Shown here: positions 19,354 to 27,581 of the stretch, in pieces
How the letters are laid out: each line of letters opens with the position of its first letter
Position numbering within the stretch: position 1 is the first letter of the stretch
Assembly (NCBI GenBank): GCA_015232355.1
Contig: JADFZW010000020.1
Span: forward strand, 39,694-103,693
Origin: Oligoflexia bacterium
Lineage (GTDB): Bacteria; Bdellovibrionota; Bacteriovoracia; Bacteriovoracales; Bacteriovoracaceae
Direction of reading: 5' to 3'
Length of the DNA: 64,000 bases
The notes under the pieces: model-generated
The model's database searches: none
What the model saw: only the letters and a program-made list of their open reading frames with translations
Told to the model about the DNA's origin: nothing
Program-made: the position numbers and the translations under genes

Positions 19354-20172
19354 ATGCTTGATATAATAATTGAACGAATAAAACAAAAAAAACATACTAT
19401 CAAATTTCCTGATGAAAATATAATTTTACCTCCCAATTATCGAGGACTACCAACTATAAGTGATCCGAGCAATTGTCGTAAGTGCCAAAATAAAATCTGC
19501 AAAGAACAGTGCCCTACTAAAGCAATCCTTACCACTACCGCGCAAGCAGAACAAATTAAAATTGACTTAGGAAAATGTATCTTCTGCTTACAGTGTATTA
19601 AAAGTTGTCCATCAAATACAATCTCCTTTTTAGATGAATATCGTTTAAGTACGAGCAAACGAACTGATCTGCTCTTTTCTCCACACTTAAATAAATCAGA
19701 ATATAAATTGGCCAATAGTCTACAAAAACAATCTCTTAAAATCTTTGGACGATCTCTGCAACTTCGAGAAGTGAGTGCCGGTGGCTGTAATGCTTGTGAA
19801 GCAGATACTAATGTCTTAAATACTCTTGCCTTTGATCTTGGTAGATTTGGTATAAAGTTTGTAGCATCACCCAGGCATGCGGATGGAATTTTAGTTACTG
19901 GTCCTGTAACTAAGAATATGCATCTCGCTCTTATTAAAACATACAACGCTATCCCCTCACCTAAATTTGTTGTAGCAGTTGGTGCTTGTGCAATTTCTGG
20001 TGGTCTCTTTCAAAATCTGCCCTCTACTTACAATGGTTTTGATGATGGTGATGATGATGAATTAAAAAACATCTCTGTAGATTTATATATCCCCGGATGT
20101 CCCCCTCACCCACTGACAATTCTAGATGGACTAATTCGATTACTTGGCAAAACAACTCTAAAACAACTCTAA
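19354..20172 (+). CDS. hyfI: Ferredoxin-HyfI (NuoB-like) fusion, electron-transfer small subunit
   Basis: The 272 residues combine two modules that are separate in E. coli (HyfH and HyfI). The N-terminal part carries two 4Fe-4S motifs: C41, C44, C49, C53 (spacing 2-4-3, with one extra residue) and C75, C78, C81, C85 (2-2-3). The C-terminal NuoB-like part has its four cluster cysteines: C145 and C148 in GGCNACEAD, C212 in VGACAISGG and C249 in PGCPPHP. Electrons should pass from a donor through the ferredoxin clusters to the N2-like cluster beside the large subunit. An acidic insert (DDGDDDE, 230-236) is odd. It is last in the operon, 54 bases after hyfG, with AAGGA upstream. Confidence 0.92.
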   Translation: MLDIIIERIKQKKHTIKFPDENIILPPNYRGLPTISDPSNCRKCQNKICKEQCPTKAILTTTAQAEQIKIDLGKCIFCLQCIKSCPSNTISFLDEYRLSTSKRTDLLFSPHLNKSEYKLANSLQKQSLKIFGRSLQLREVSAGGCNACEADTNVLNTLAFDLGRFGIKFVASPRHADGILVTGPVTKNMHLALIKTYNAIPSPKFVVAVGACAISGGLFQNLPSTYNGFDDGDDDELKNISVDLYIPGCPPHPLTILDGLIRLLGKTTLKQL

Positions 20173-20206
20173 GTTTTATCAATTTAATTCCGATAAGAAT
20201 GTTAGG

Positions 20207-20234
20207 TAGCAGATAGTAGATAGTAGATAGCAAG
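20207..20234 (+). repeat. Heptanucleotide tandem repeat (TAGTAGA)
   Basis: Four units (TAGCAGA, two TAGTAGA, TAGCAAG) lie about 40 bases upstream of the secreted protein gene at 20273. This is the same upstream placement as the other arrays in the window. Confidence 0.85.
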
Positions 20235-20272
20235 CAAATTTAAACAAAAAATATTTAAATAGGAGTATAAAA

Positions 20273-21745
20273 ATGAAATCTATCAAAGTATTTTTTTATA
20301 TCTTTCTAGCACCTATCATTTTCATACCAACTATAACAACTACTTTTGCAAGTGAAGATGAAATTAAAATTAAACAAAATTTAAAAAAATTCAAACCCGA
20401 TTTTTCACCTAAAATAGAGGTGTCATGTAACGACAGTAACGATAATATTGACAAAGGTTTTGAGGAGTTTAAAGAAGAATTACCCAAACAACCTATACTA
20501 CCCAAAAAAATTACAGATTTTTCCTTAGAAAATCCTGAATGTAAAGGATTGCTTAAAAGTTATAAAGAGATGTGTGGCGAAGATGATGCTAAAATAATGA
20601 AGGATTTTTTACAATCCATCACCTATGTCTCCTACAAAAAACTAGAAGAGTGCATGAACAAATCAATCTCCATTTTCAAAGAATCCATTAAAGATCGACC
20701 ATTTTTGTTAGTTCTTGATAAAGGCAAAAGTAGTGAATGGTTATATAAAAATTTTCACTCTAGCTTTCCTCAAAATTGCAAAGTAATTTCTGTTAATACA
20801 GAAAATAAATACTCCAATCATACAGACGAGATAAAAAATGCTATTTCATCCTATAAACTTCAAGGAATAAAAATTAGCGATATAGTTCGTATTGATGATG
20901 CTGCCTATTCTGGATTACAAATGTCAGGATTTGCAAAAAATGCTATATCAGCATTTAACAATGGTAATGTTAGAAAATTCAGTTATTTTGGAAAATTTTC
21001 TAAATTTAATCCCATTGAAAAAACTAATGATAGTGACCCCATATTTCATGCAATTATTCCTTTTGTTACTGAAACAGCAGAGGATTTAATAAAAAGCAAA
21101 GGCACTGATAGCTCTATTAAAATACATAGATCAATGGAAAATGAATGTAATATTATGCATTCGCTACCACAACATCCACAACTTAAAAATAAATATTTTA
21201 ACAAAATGTCACCAACTAATGATACTAAAAAACTTCTTACTATGATTGGCGCAACACTTAGAAAAAAATCTGGTCATATTGATGATCTCGACTCATTCAT
21301 GAAAGTTCAAAGCAATAAATCCAATAGCTCAAACCTATTTTTAAACTTACACAAAAAATCATTATCCAACCCTTCTGAAGATTTTGTTAATACTCTCTCC
21401 ACATTATTTACCGAATATAAGGTTCCTGATGAATTATCTGTACCCAAAATATTCAGGCATAATCATGTTACTTGTTCCAATGGAAAAAAACTTACATATG
21501 ATGGTAAACTTAGTACAGAATCAGAACTGAACAAACAAGACATTTGGCCATTTGAATTTAATTGTATTCCTCAAATCAGACCACCCTATAAAAATAAAGA
21601 TGATTATCAAAACTTAAAATATATTTGCGATAATCTAAAAAACAAAGAATTTGTATTTTCAAAATTCAGTGGTAGAAAACAACCTTCAGAAGAAGAATGC
21701 AAGCAATTTGAAGAGACTAGAAAAAAATTTGTTTCCGATAAATAA
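20273..21745 (+). CDS. Secreted protein with phosphoribosyltransferase-like motif
   Basis: This 490-residue protein has a Sec signal peptide (residues 1-25, likely cleaved after TFA). Around residue 204 the sequence IVRIDDAAYSG fits the PRPP-binding signature of type I phosphoribosyltransferases (four hydrophobic residues, two acidic, then T/S-G). An upstream FLLVLDKGKSSEW could be the pyrophosphate loop. The C-terminal 170 residues are unrecognised and contain scattered cysteines. A PRTase fold in an exported protein is unusual, so it may act outside the cell or be a catalytically retired fold. ATG start with TAGGAG upstream. The family assignment rests on one motif. Confidence 0.5.
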   Translation: MKSIKVFFYIFLAPIIFIPTITTTFASEDEIKIKQNLKKFKPDFSPKIEVSCNDSNDNIDKGFEEFKEELPKQPILPKKITDFSLENPECKGLLKSYKEMCGEDDAKIMKDFLQSITYVSYKKLEECMNKSISIFKESIKDRPFLLVLDKGKSSEWLYKNFHSSFPQNCKVISVNTENKYSNHTDEIKNAISSYKLQGIKISDIVRIDDAAYSGLQMSGFAKNAISAFNNGNVRKFSYFGKFSKFNPIEKTNDSDPIFHAIIPFVTETAEDLIKSKGTDSSIKIHRSMENECNIMHSLPQHPQLKNKYFNKMSPTNDTKKLLTMIGATLRKKSGHIDDLDSFMKVQSNKSNSSNLFLNLHKKSLSNPSEDFVNTLSTLFTEYKVPDELSVPKIFRHNHVTCSNGKKLTYDGKLSTESELNKQDIWPFEFNCIPQIRPPYKNKDDYQNLKYICDNLKNKEFVFSKFSGRKQPSEEECKQFEETRKKFVSDK

Positions 21746-21768
21746 AAAAATAAATGATCATAAAATGA

Positions 21769-22488
21769 TCATAATAGATGTTTAAGTTGATAGAGATGAT
21801 TGATCACATACATATCATTATCTAATCCAAAAGGCATTGATGATGACATTGATGATGATACCAATACAGTATGCATCTTTAATCTTTTGGCCGGCATAAT
21901 ATCTCTTTCAATATTATCACCTACAAACATGCTATTCGTGCTATTGAATGCAGCAAGACCCTCTTTGAAAATTTTCAAATCTGGTTTTTGAACACCAAGA
22001 TAATAGGAATCAATAACTACTTTGAAATATTTTTGTAATTCAAATTGATGTAAAATAATCTCTAAGTTTCCACTAAAATTAGAAATAATTCCCAACCTGT
22101 ACTTTTTTTGCTTGAGAAGAGATAAAATATTTTTATTTCTTCTTAAATAATATGCTTGAATATTTGTTATCTTATTGGCCATACAATCAATATCTTTTTG
22201 ATTTATTTTATTTATGACTTTACTTAAAAATCCCATCTGATTAAGTTTACATACTATTAAAAGTACAAATTGATAATTCATTGCTTTTAGATCAAGTTTT
22301 GCTACCAATCCCTCTTTGTTTATTACTGAATCCGCATAACTGTAAGCATCTTGAAATTTATTTTTCCATTTATGCAAGTTGAGTCGATCTGTAAGTGCAT
22401 TAAAAAAAAGTGTTCGCGAATGAACACCATCAGAATCTAGCGTCCCACCAAAGTCAAAAAAAATTGTATCAATATTTTTTATCTTCAT
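21769..22488 (-). CDS. HAD-superfamily hydrolase-like protein
   Basis: This 239-residue HAD-fold protein shows motif I at FFDFGGTLD (Asp12), motif II LGIISNFSG, motif III Lys in GVQKPDLKIF and motif IV MFVGDNIERDIMPAKR. In motif I the second catalytic Asp (DxD) is Gly. This occurs in some HAD proteins and leaves it uncertain whether it is an efficient phosphatase. An alpha-helical cap is inserted after motif I. GAGGGT precedes the ATG at 22488. It ends 23 bases from the convergent secreted-protein gene. Substrate unknown. Confidence 0.85.
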   Translation of the reverse strand: MKIKNIDTIFFDFGGTLDSDGVHSRTLFFNALTDRLNLHKWKNKFQDAYSYADSVINKEGLVAKLDLKAMNYQFVLLIVCKLNQMGFLSKVINKINQKDIDCMANKITNIQAYYLRRNKNILSLLKQKKYRLGIISNFSGNLEIILHQFELQKYFKVVIDSYYLGVQKPDLKIFKEGLAAFNSTNSMFVGDNIERDIMPAKRLKMHTVLVSSSMSSSMPFGLDNDMYVINHLYQLKHLL

Positions 22489-22676
22489 TTTACCCTCATG
22501 TAGTAATCAAGCAGTAGTCAAGATATGTACTTTTATCTTTTTTGTCAAATCCCTAGCAAAGATTAAATTATTTTGTTAAATTTAACATCATGATCACAAA
22601 ACATTGGAGAACTAGAGAGTAAAGCTACAAAAGAATTTTGTTTAAAATATTTGCAAGAAGCAGAGGAATTGAGGAC

Positions 22677-22997
22677 ATGGATATTCTCGAAATAAAACAA
22701 AAAGCAATTAAACTTCGCCATAGTTTAAAAAAACACAATATCAGAGCATCCTTAATTTTACTCTTTGGTTCTCATGCTAAGGGAACTGCTAATCAGCAAA
22801 GCGATATTGATTTAGCAGTAGTCTCTGCAGATTTAGGTTTAAATCGTTTAGAAGAAGGTGCTCTTCTAAATCGCTTAGCTTCTCGTATTGATCATCGTAT
22901 TGAGGTAGTGCCTATACCAATGAAAAGATATTTTGAAAAAGAGACTACTTCACCAATCATTGATCAGATAATAAAAACTGGTATCGTCATTTTATAA
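22677..22997 (+). CDS. MNT-type minimal nucleotidyltransferase
   Basis: This is a 106-residue polymerase-beta-fold domain: LILLFGSHAKGTANQQSDIDLAV contains the GS motif and the catalytic DxD. Minimal nucleotidyltransferases of this size normally pair with a HEPN protein as an AMPylating antitoxin, but no HEPN gene adjoins it. I prefer the ATG at 22677; a TTG at 22638 would add 13 residues. The GAGG about 10 bases upstream supports the ATG only weakly. The stop codon TAA is itself the first unit half of the TAAGAA array that leads to the RNA ligase gene, so the two are probably co-transcribed. Confidence 0.75.
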   Translation: MDILEIKQKAIKLRHSLKKHNIRASLILLFGSHAKGTANQQSDIDLAVVSADLGLNRLEEGALLNRLASRIDHRIEVVPIPMKRYFEKETTSPIIDQIIKTGIVIL

Positions 22998-23036
22998 GAA
23001 TAAGAATAAGAATAAGAATAAGAATAAGAACAAGAA
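22995..23036 (+). repeat. Hexanucleotide tandem repeat (TAAGAA)6
   Basis: Six perfect TAAGAA units plus one CAAGAA unit run from the stop codon of the nucleotidyltransferase to the AAAAGG preceding the RNA ligase start at 23050. Confidence 0.95.
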
Positions 23037-23049
23037 AAGGATACCCAAT

Positions 23050-23823
23050 ATGAATAAATCAGAATCAGAATCAATTGCAACAATGAGTGACTTTCCTAAA
23101 ATTCACTGCCCATTAATTCGTCAAACATTTAAAATCAACCAAGATGATTGGAAAAAAGTTGGAAAAAAAATGCAACTACGTGATCCGGAAGTGTATTTGG
23201 TAGTAAATAAAATCAATCCTGGTTTTGAGTGGGTCTTTGAAGACGCTGATACCTTTGCTGTAGAAAAATTAGATGGAACTAATGTTAAAATAAAAGTTGA
23301 GAATGGAAGATTAATTGCTGTTCAAAATCGTAAAAATGTAATCGATCCATTACAAATACTTAAAGGTAAAACTTTTTTAATGGAAGGAATTTTTAAAGCG
23401 ATTGATAAAGAGTATGTAAAAGATAATTGCGAACAGGTCGGTGAAATTTTAGGTCCAAAATTACAAGCAAATCCATACAAGCTTCTTTATCACGAGTGGT
23501 ATCCATTCGAGCGAGCAATAGAAGTTCTTCGTTATACTTCATTTGATAAACATGAACGCAACTTTGATAACTGGAGTTCGTGGTTCAAAGATTTTCTACG
23601 TAGCCGCTATTATATGAAATTACATAAGTGCCAACTTGAAGAATCCGTATTCGCAGAAGGAGTAATCTTTTACAACTTAAAGAGACGAGCGGAAAATAAA
23701 AGTTGGATGGCCAAACTTCGAAGAAATATGTTTGATTGGTACTACCAAGATCAAGGTGTCAAAATTTTCGATTACAGTAAAGAAGGAAGGGCCGAGATTG
23801 AAGATCAAGAGAAGTTTGATTAA
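23050..23823 (+). CDS. RNA ligase-family nucleotidyltransferase
   Basis: This 257-residue protein is of the covalent nucleotidyltransferase (RNA/DNA ligase) fold. Motif I is EKLDGTN with Lys73 as the predicted AMP-acceptor. The motif III-like GEILGP has Glu132, motif IV is AEGVIFY (203-205 EGV) and the motif V-like MAKLRR has Lys222. The C-terminal adenylation core is followed by a short tail. It resembles the Rnl2-like RNA ligase family and lacks an OB domain by length. Likely role: sealing nicked or cleaved RNA, such as tRNA repair. The adjacent nucleotidyltransferase gene hints at a joint RNA-processing function, but this is inference. Confidence 0.75.
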   Translation: MNKSESESIATMSDFPKIHCPLIRQTFKINQDDWKKVGKKMQLRDPEVYLVVNKINPGFEWVFEDADTFAVEKLDGTNVKIKVENGRLIAVQNRKNVIDPLQILKGKTFLMEGIFKAIDKEYVKDNCEQVGEILGPKLQANPYKLLYHEWYPFERAIEVLRYTSFDKHERNFDNWSSWFKDFLRSRYYMKLHKCQLEESVFAEGVIFYNLKRRAENKSWMAKLRRNMFDWYYQDQGVKIFDYSKEGRAEIEDQEKFD

Positions 23824-23933
23824 AATTCCTACACCATAATCTCCAAAATTATTCAAAAATTTTTTTTATTGTATTTTAAAGTTAATCTTGCGAATATAAG
23901 CAATCATTATAATTTTTATAAACCATTCTAATT

Positions 23934-23980
23934 CTAAACCTAGATCTAAACCTAGACCTAAACCTAAACCTAAACCTAAC
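23934..23980 (+). repeat. Tandem CTAAAC hexamer array upstream of dehydrogenase gene
   Basis: Units CTAAAC and the 12-bp variant CTAAACCTAGAT/C repeat for 47 bp, ending next to the AGAGAGGT ribosome binding site of the gene at 23993. The units resemble telomere-like hexamers but are intergenic in a bacterial operon. Confidence 0.95.
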
Positions 23981-23992
23981 AAGAGAGGTATT

Positions 23993-25348
23993 ATGAATCT
24001 AAACTCTAAAATGAACAAGGTTGCTATTATCGGTGCGGCCGGAAAAATGGGCAGTGGAATCTCACTTCTTCTTCTTAATTTAATGTCCAACATGAAATTA
24101 AAAAAGGAGCTTCCATCAAATTCTTCATTGGTTTTAATTGATATTTCTGACGAAGCATTGAGTGGACTATATCAGTATTTGCGCACTCAAATGGTAAAAC
24201 TTGCAGAAAAAAATATTAATTTCTTGCGCGAAACTTATGCAGATCGAAGCGACTTAGTAGAAAATGGAGAGATGATCGACGAATTTATCTCTGAGTCACT
24301 ATCAATTATTAGATTAACCACTGCACTGGAAGCTGCAAAGAATGCAACCATGGTCTTTGAGGCCGCGACTGAAAATATGGATATCAAAAGTACTATCCTA
24401 AATAATCTTTGTTCTCTCGTAGATACAAATTGCTTTTTCTATACTAACACCTCATCGATTCCTATTTCAACACTCGAAAATATTGCTACTCTTAAAGGTC
24501 GCATTATGGGATTTCATTTCTATAATCCACCATCAGTACAAAAATTAGTTGAAGTTATTAAAGCACAAAACACAAGAGCAGAAGTAAATGAGTTTGCTCT
24601 TGAATTAGGAAAATCATTAAAGAAAATATTAGTTCCATCAAATGATGTGGCCGGTTTCATTGGTAATGGTCACTTTATCAGAGATGGTTTGTATGCAATC
24701 AGTGAAGTGCTTCGCCTGCAAAATGAATATACTATCCATGGTGCTATTCATATGTTAAATCGTGTCTCTCAAGATTTAATGATAAGACCTATGGGTATTT
24801 TCCAATTAATAGATTATGTCGGTATTGATGTATTCCAACTAATTCTCAAAGTAATGAATCAAAGCTTAAACGAAAATCTTCAAAGTGCATTGATTGATCG
24901 TTATCTTGCAAAAGAAATTAAGGGTGGACAATTCTCTAATGGCCAACAAAAAGATGGTTTCTTAAAGTACGAGAAAGGAAATCCAGTTGCAGTCTATAGT
25001 ATTGATGAGGACCGCTACATCTCTCTAAATGAAGATAGAATCTTTAAAATTGTAGATGAAAAACTCTATCCATTGGCCGATGGTCACTCTCCTTGGAAAA
25101 ATTTACTTACATGCTCTACTAGCGATCGTGATCAAAAACTTAACACTTACTTTAAAAATTTATGGAATCAGAATCATTTGGGAGCTAAGCTTGCTAAAAA
25201 TTATTTATTACGATCAGAGAGTATTGGTAAGCATTTAGTTGATTCTAAAGTTGCCAACAATGCAGAAGATGTTAATGCTGTTTTGGTAAATGGTTTTTAT
25301 CATCTCTACGGTCCTATTAATAACCTTTTTCCAAAAGAAAAAAATTAA
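23993..25348 (+). CDS. 3-hydroxyacyl-CoA dehydrogenase
   Basis: This 451-residue NAD-dependent dehydrogenase of fatty-acid beta-oxidation has a Rossmann fold at KVAIIGAAGKMGSG (residues 8-21). The family signature MGFHFYNPPSVQKLVEVIKA contains the catalytic His, with Glu contributed by the FEAATEN region; the substrate-loop Asn is in NTSSIPIS. The C-terminal dimer domain (IRPMGIFQLIDYVGIDV) is present. There is no enoyl-CoA hydratase domain, so it is stand-alone, unlike full FadB. The thiolase gene follows after 33 bases, giving the last two steps of the cycle. AGAGAGGT precedes the ATG. Confidence 0.9.
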   Translation: MNLNSKMNKVAIIGAAGKMGSGISLLLLNLMSNMKLKKELPSNSSLVLIDISDEALSGLYQYLRTQMVKLAEKNINFLRETYADRSDLVENGEMIDEFISESLSIIRLTTALEAAKNATMVFEAATENMDIKSTILNNLCSLVDTNCFFYTNTSSIPISTLENIATLKGRIMGFHFYNPPSVQKLVEVIKAQNTRAEVNEFALELGKSLKKILVPSNDVAGFIGNGHFIRDGLYAISEVLRLQNEYTIHGAIHMLNRVSQDLMIRPMGIFQLIDYVGIDVFQLILKVMNQSLNENLQSALIDRYLAKEIKGGQFSNGQQKDGFLKYEKGNPVAVYSIDEDRYISLNEDRIFKIVDEKLYPLADGHSPWKNLLTCSTSDRDQKLNTYFKNLWNQNHLGAKLAKNYLLRSESIGKHLVDSKVANNAEDVNAVLVNGFYHLYGPINNLFPKEKN

Positions 25349-25364
25349 AATTAAAATTAAATTT
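25341..25364 (+). repeat. Short AAAATT tandem repeat across stop codon and spacer
   Basis: About four AAAATT-like units cover the last codon of the dehydrogenase, its stop codon and the spacer before the AAGGAG of the thiolase gene. Confidence 0.8.
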
Positions 25365-25381
25365 AAGGAGAATAAAATAAT

Positions 25382-26635
25382 ATGGGAAAAAAATTTCAAA
25401 AAAATCTCTATCTAACTGCAGGTTTTAATACTGTCTCCCTCGGGACTGGACGTAAAGAATTCAGTCCTAAAAATCCTCGCCCCAATATAGATCAATATAT
25501 TTCCGATGCTGGTAAAGGAACTTTAAAACAATTAACGGCATCTGCATCTGCGATTGATGATATAGTAATTTCAAATTTCATGGCCGGACGTTTTGTTAAA
25601 CAAGGTCACTTAGGTGCATTCGCCTCTGTAATCGATCCTGCTCTCGAATATAAACCATCAATTAGAGTTGAAGGCGCTTGTTGTTCTGGTGGATTAGGTC
25701 TTATGACCTCTATTCGAAATGTTTTATCTGGACTATCAGATGTTTCTTTAACAGTGGGAGTGGAAGTACAAAATACTGTAAAAGCACTCTATGGTGCTGA
25801 CATTTTAGCGGGCGCCGCCTACTATGCAGGAATGAGAAAAGAGGGCCACGCCTTTTTCTTTCCAGGAATTTTTGATAAGAGAGCAAAAGCTTACTCTGAA
25901 AAATATGGAGCTGAAAAAACTCGTCAAGCATTGGCCAGATGGTATGAGAATGCAATTTTAAATGCACGTAAATGTCCAGAGGCACAGGAACATCACAACA
26001 CTGATCCAAATCCATATCAAACAGGACTTACCACTCCTAATGCAAAAGCATTCCTTCCTAACTTAAATGTTTTTGATTGCTCTAAAGTCTCCGACGGTGG
26101 CTCATCAATAATTGTTGCTTCCGAAGAGGGATTAAATAAATTAGGAAAAGATAAGAGTGAAGCAATTCAAATCGCAGGTTATGGACACGTTGTCGGTAAT
26201 ATTACAGTTACCTATCCAGATGCAAGCGTATTAGAGACAACAAGAAGAGCAGTAGCGGCCGCTTATGAAATGGCGGGCATTGGTCCAGATGATATTGGAG
26301 TATTTGAATGTCACGATTGTTTTACCATCACTGGTCTGCTCTCAATCGAAGCGGCAGGTTTTGCAGAAAAAGGCAAGGGCGCTGATTTTGTTTTAGCAAA
26401 CAACATCAGATCAGAGGGAAGACTTCCAACAAACACCTCTGGTGGACTAGTTGGCTTCGGACACTACACAGGCGGAACAGGTATTCGTCAAGCAGTGGAT
26501 GTATGGAAACAATTAACAAAAACTGCAGCTGGCACTCAAGTTAATATCGATCCAAATCGTCCTTATGGTCTCACTATTAGTATGGGTGGTGATGATAAGA
26601 GTGTTGTGGCAATTGTTTATCAGAGAGCATTTTAG
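25382..26635 (+). CDS. Thiolase (acetyl-CoA acyltransferase, SCP-x-like)
   Basis: This 417-residue thiolase-fold protein has the nucleophilic Cys region GACCSGG (about residues 99-105), the ECHDCFT motif typical of SCP-x/lipid-transfer thiolases, and a GFGHYTGGTG block. The last holds the catalytic His in place of the usual GGHPxGATG of FadA. It should cleave 3-ketoacyl-CoA with CoA, partnering the upstream dehydrogenase. Upstream AAGGAG supports the ATG. It ends 20 bases from the convergent gene at 26656. Confidence 0.88.
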   Translation: MGKKFQKNLYLTAGFNTVSLGTGRKEFSPKNPRPNIDQYISDAGKGTLKQLTASASAIDDIVISNFMAGRFVKQGHLGAFASVIDPALEYKPSIRVEGACCSGGLGLMTSIRNVLSGLSDVSLTVGVEVQNTVKALYGADILAGAAYYAGMRKEGHAFFFPGIFDKRAKAYSEKYGAEKTRQALARWYENAILNARKCPEAQEHHNTDPNPYQTGLTTPNAKAFLPNLNVFDCSKVSDGGSSIIVASEEGLNKLGKDKSEAIQIAGYGHVVGNITVTYPDASVLETTRRAVAAAYEMAGIGPDDIGVFECHDCFTITGLLSIEAAGFAEKGKGADFVLANNIRSEGRLPTNTSGGLVGFGHYTGGTGIRQAVDVWKQLTKTAAGTQVNIDPNRPYGLTISMGGDDKSVVAIVYQRAF

Positions 26636-26655
26636 CATGTTAACATTTTAGCATC

Positions 26656-27468
26656 TTAGATTGCCACTCCTGCATTTAACATAATCGCAGAATAAAACTC
26701 ACCGCTAATAGGGCCATATTCACTACTGCCATGATCAGAAAAGCTATATCCAGAATATAATTTTTGTTTAAACTGATATCCAAGATGACCTGAGACTTCT
26801 ACATTAAGCATTTTATAAGTGTAATTAGGCGCCACAAATAATCCTGCTCCTAAAGAACGAAAATCCTCCTGATTGCTTGTAGCTCCAAGAGCGGAGACAC
26901 CAAATGCTGTAGCAAGATTTTCTCCAGAGTAAAAATCAGCTCTATAGTCTAATCCCAGTGCCGTATATCCAGTTGATCCTATGTTTCTATTAGGTTTCCC
27001 TTCAATCTCCTTTGATCCAAATAAATATTTTGGAACAAGAGATGTCTTGGTACCAACTGGAATTTTAAGCGCAACAAAATTACCAGTTATACCTTTAAAT
27101 GTTATACTATTGGAATGCGAGGTACTACCTAAAGTAAAATAACCAAATGAAGGAACCCATTTATTTTGTCTTTTATCATCTACCACTGGTTGCGGTTGTT
27201 GAACTTGCTGTTGAGGTTGAGTCTGAGCTTGTGGAGTTGGATTAGTCGTTGCTGTTGTTGCTGTTGTTGGTATTACTGCAGTTGGTGTAGGCGAATTAAA
27301 AAATTGAAAATTATAAACTGGTCCTCCCTCGCTAGTTTTAGCACTCTGAGTTTGTCCAAATGATCTATCCACTTTAAAGAGGTATAAAATAACCGTACTA
27401 ATGAAGAAAACTATCATAAAGAAAAAAAGCACATCAATTTTACTATTATTATTGTTAATTTTTTTCAT
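26656..27468 (-). CDS. Membrane-anchored protein with beta-barrel-like C-terminal domain
   Basis: A single N-terminal hydrophobic segment (about residues 13-32) is followed by a Thr/Pro/Gln-rich linker (about 55-95) and a 170-residue domain of alternating Gly/aromatic strands that looks like an outer-membrane or porin-like beta barrel. I chose the ATG at 27468 because GGAG lies 6 bases upstream. The in-frame ATG at 27480 sits before that site and would add four residues. No family recognised. It lies downstream of the sigma-54 activator and kinase on the same strand, so it may be one of their targets or a co-transcribed partner. Confidence 0.6.
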   Translation of the reverse strand: MKKINNNNSKIDVLFFFMIVFFISTVILYLFKVDRSFGQTQSAKTSEGGPVYNFQFFNSPTPTAVIPTTATTATTNPTPQAQTQPQQQVQQPQPVVDDKRQNKWVPSFGYFTLGSTSHSNSITFKGITGNFVALKIPVGTKTSLVPKYLFGSKEIEGKPNRNIGSTGYTALGLDYRADFYSGENLATAFGVSALGATSNQEDFRSLGAGLFVAPNYTYKMLNVEVSGHLGYQFKQKLYSGYSFSDHGSSEYGPISGEFYSAIMLNAGVAI

Positions 27469-27540
27469 AACAAACTCCATTCCAATAAATTGGTTAATTG
27501 CTTAATTAATGAATCAATTAATTTATTTATTTCATTTTTC

Positions 27541-27557
27541 ATGCCAACTTTTGGCAT
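27541..27557. other. Perfect 7-bp inverted repeat between activator and barrel genes
   Basis: ATGCCAA, a 3-base loop, then TTGGCAT forms a perfect hairpin in the 113-bp gap between the sigma-54 activator gene and the gene at 27468. Neither strand shows a following T-run, so an operator is as likely as a terminator. Confidence 0.6.
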
Positions 27558-27581
27558 AAGCGAATGATCTTAAAAAACCTT

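Noticed and set aside
19437..19946. 169-codon open frame on the minus strand
   Set aside because: Lies entirely opposite the ferredoxin-HyfI coding sequence, which has intact cluster motifs.
12354..20172. Active NiFe hydrogenase / formate hydrogenlyase
   Set aside because: Both CxxC ligand pairs of the large subunit are absent and no formate dehydrogenase or maturation gene is present in the window.
23934..23980. Telomere repeat or linear-replicon end
   Set aside because: The CTAAAC array is only 47 bp, degenerate, and lies between ordinary genes; it behaves like the other upstream arrays.
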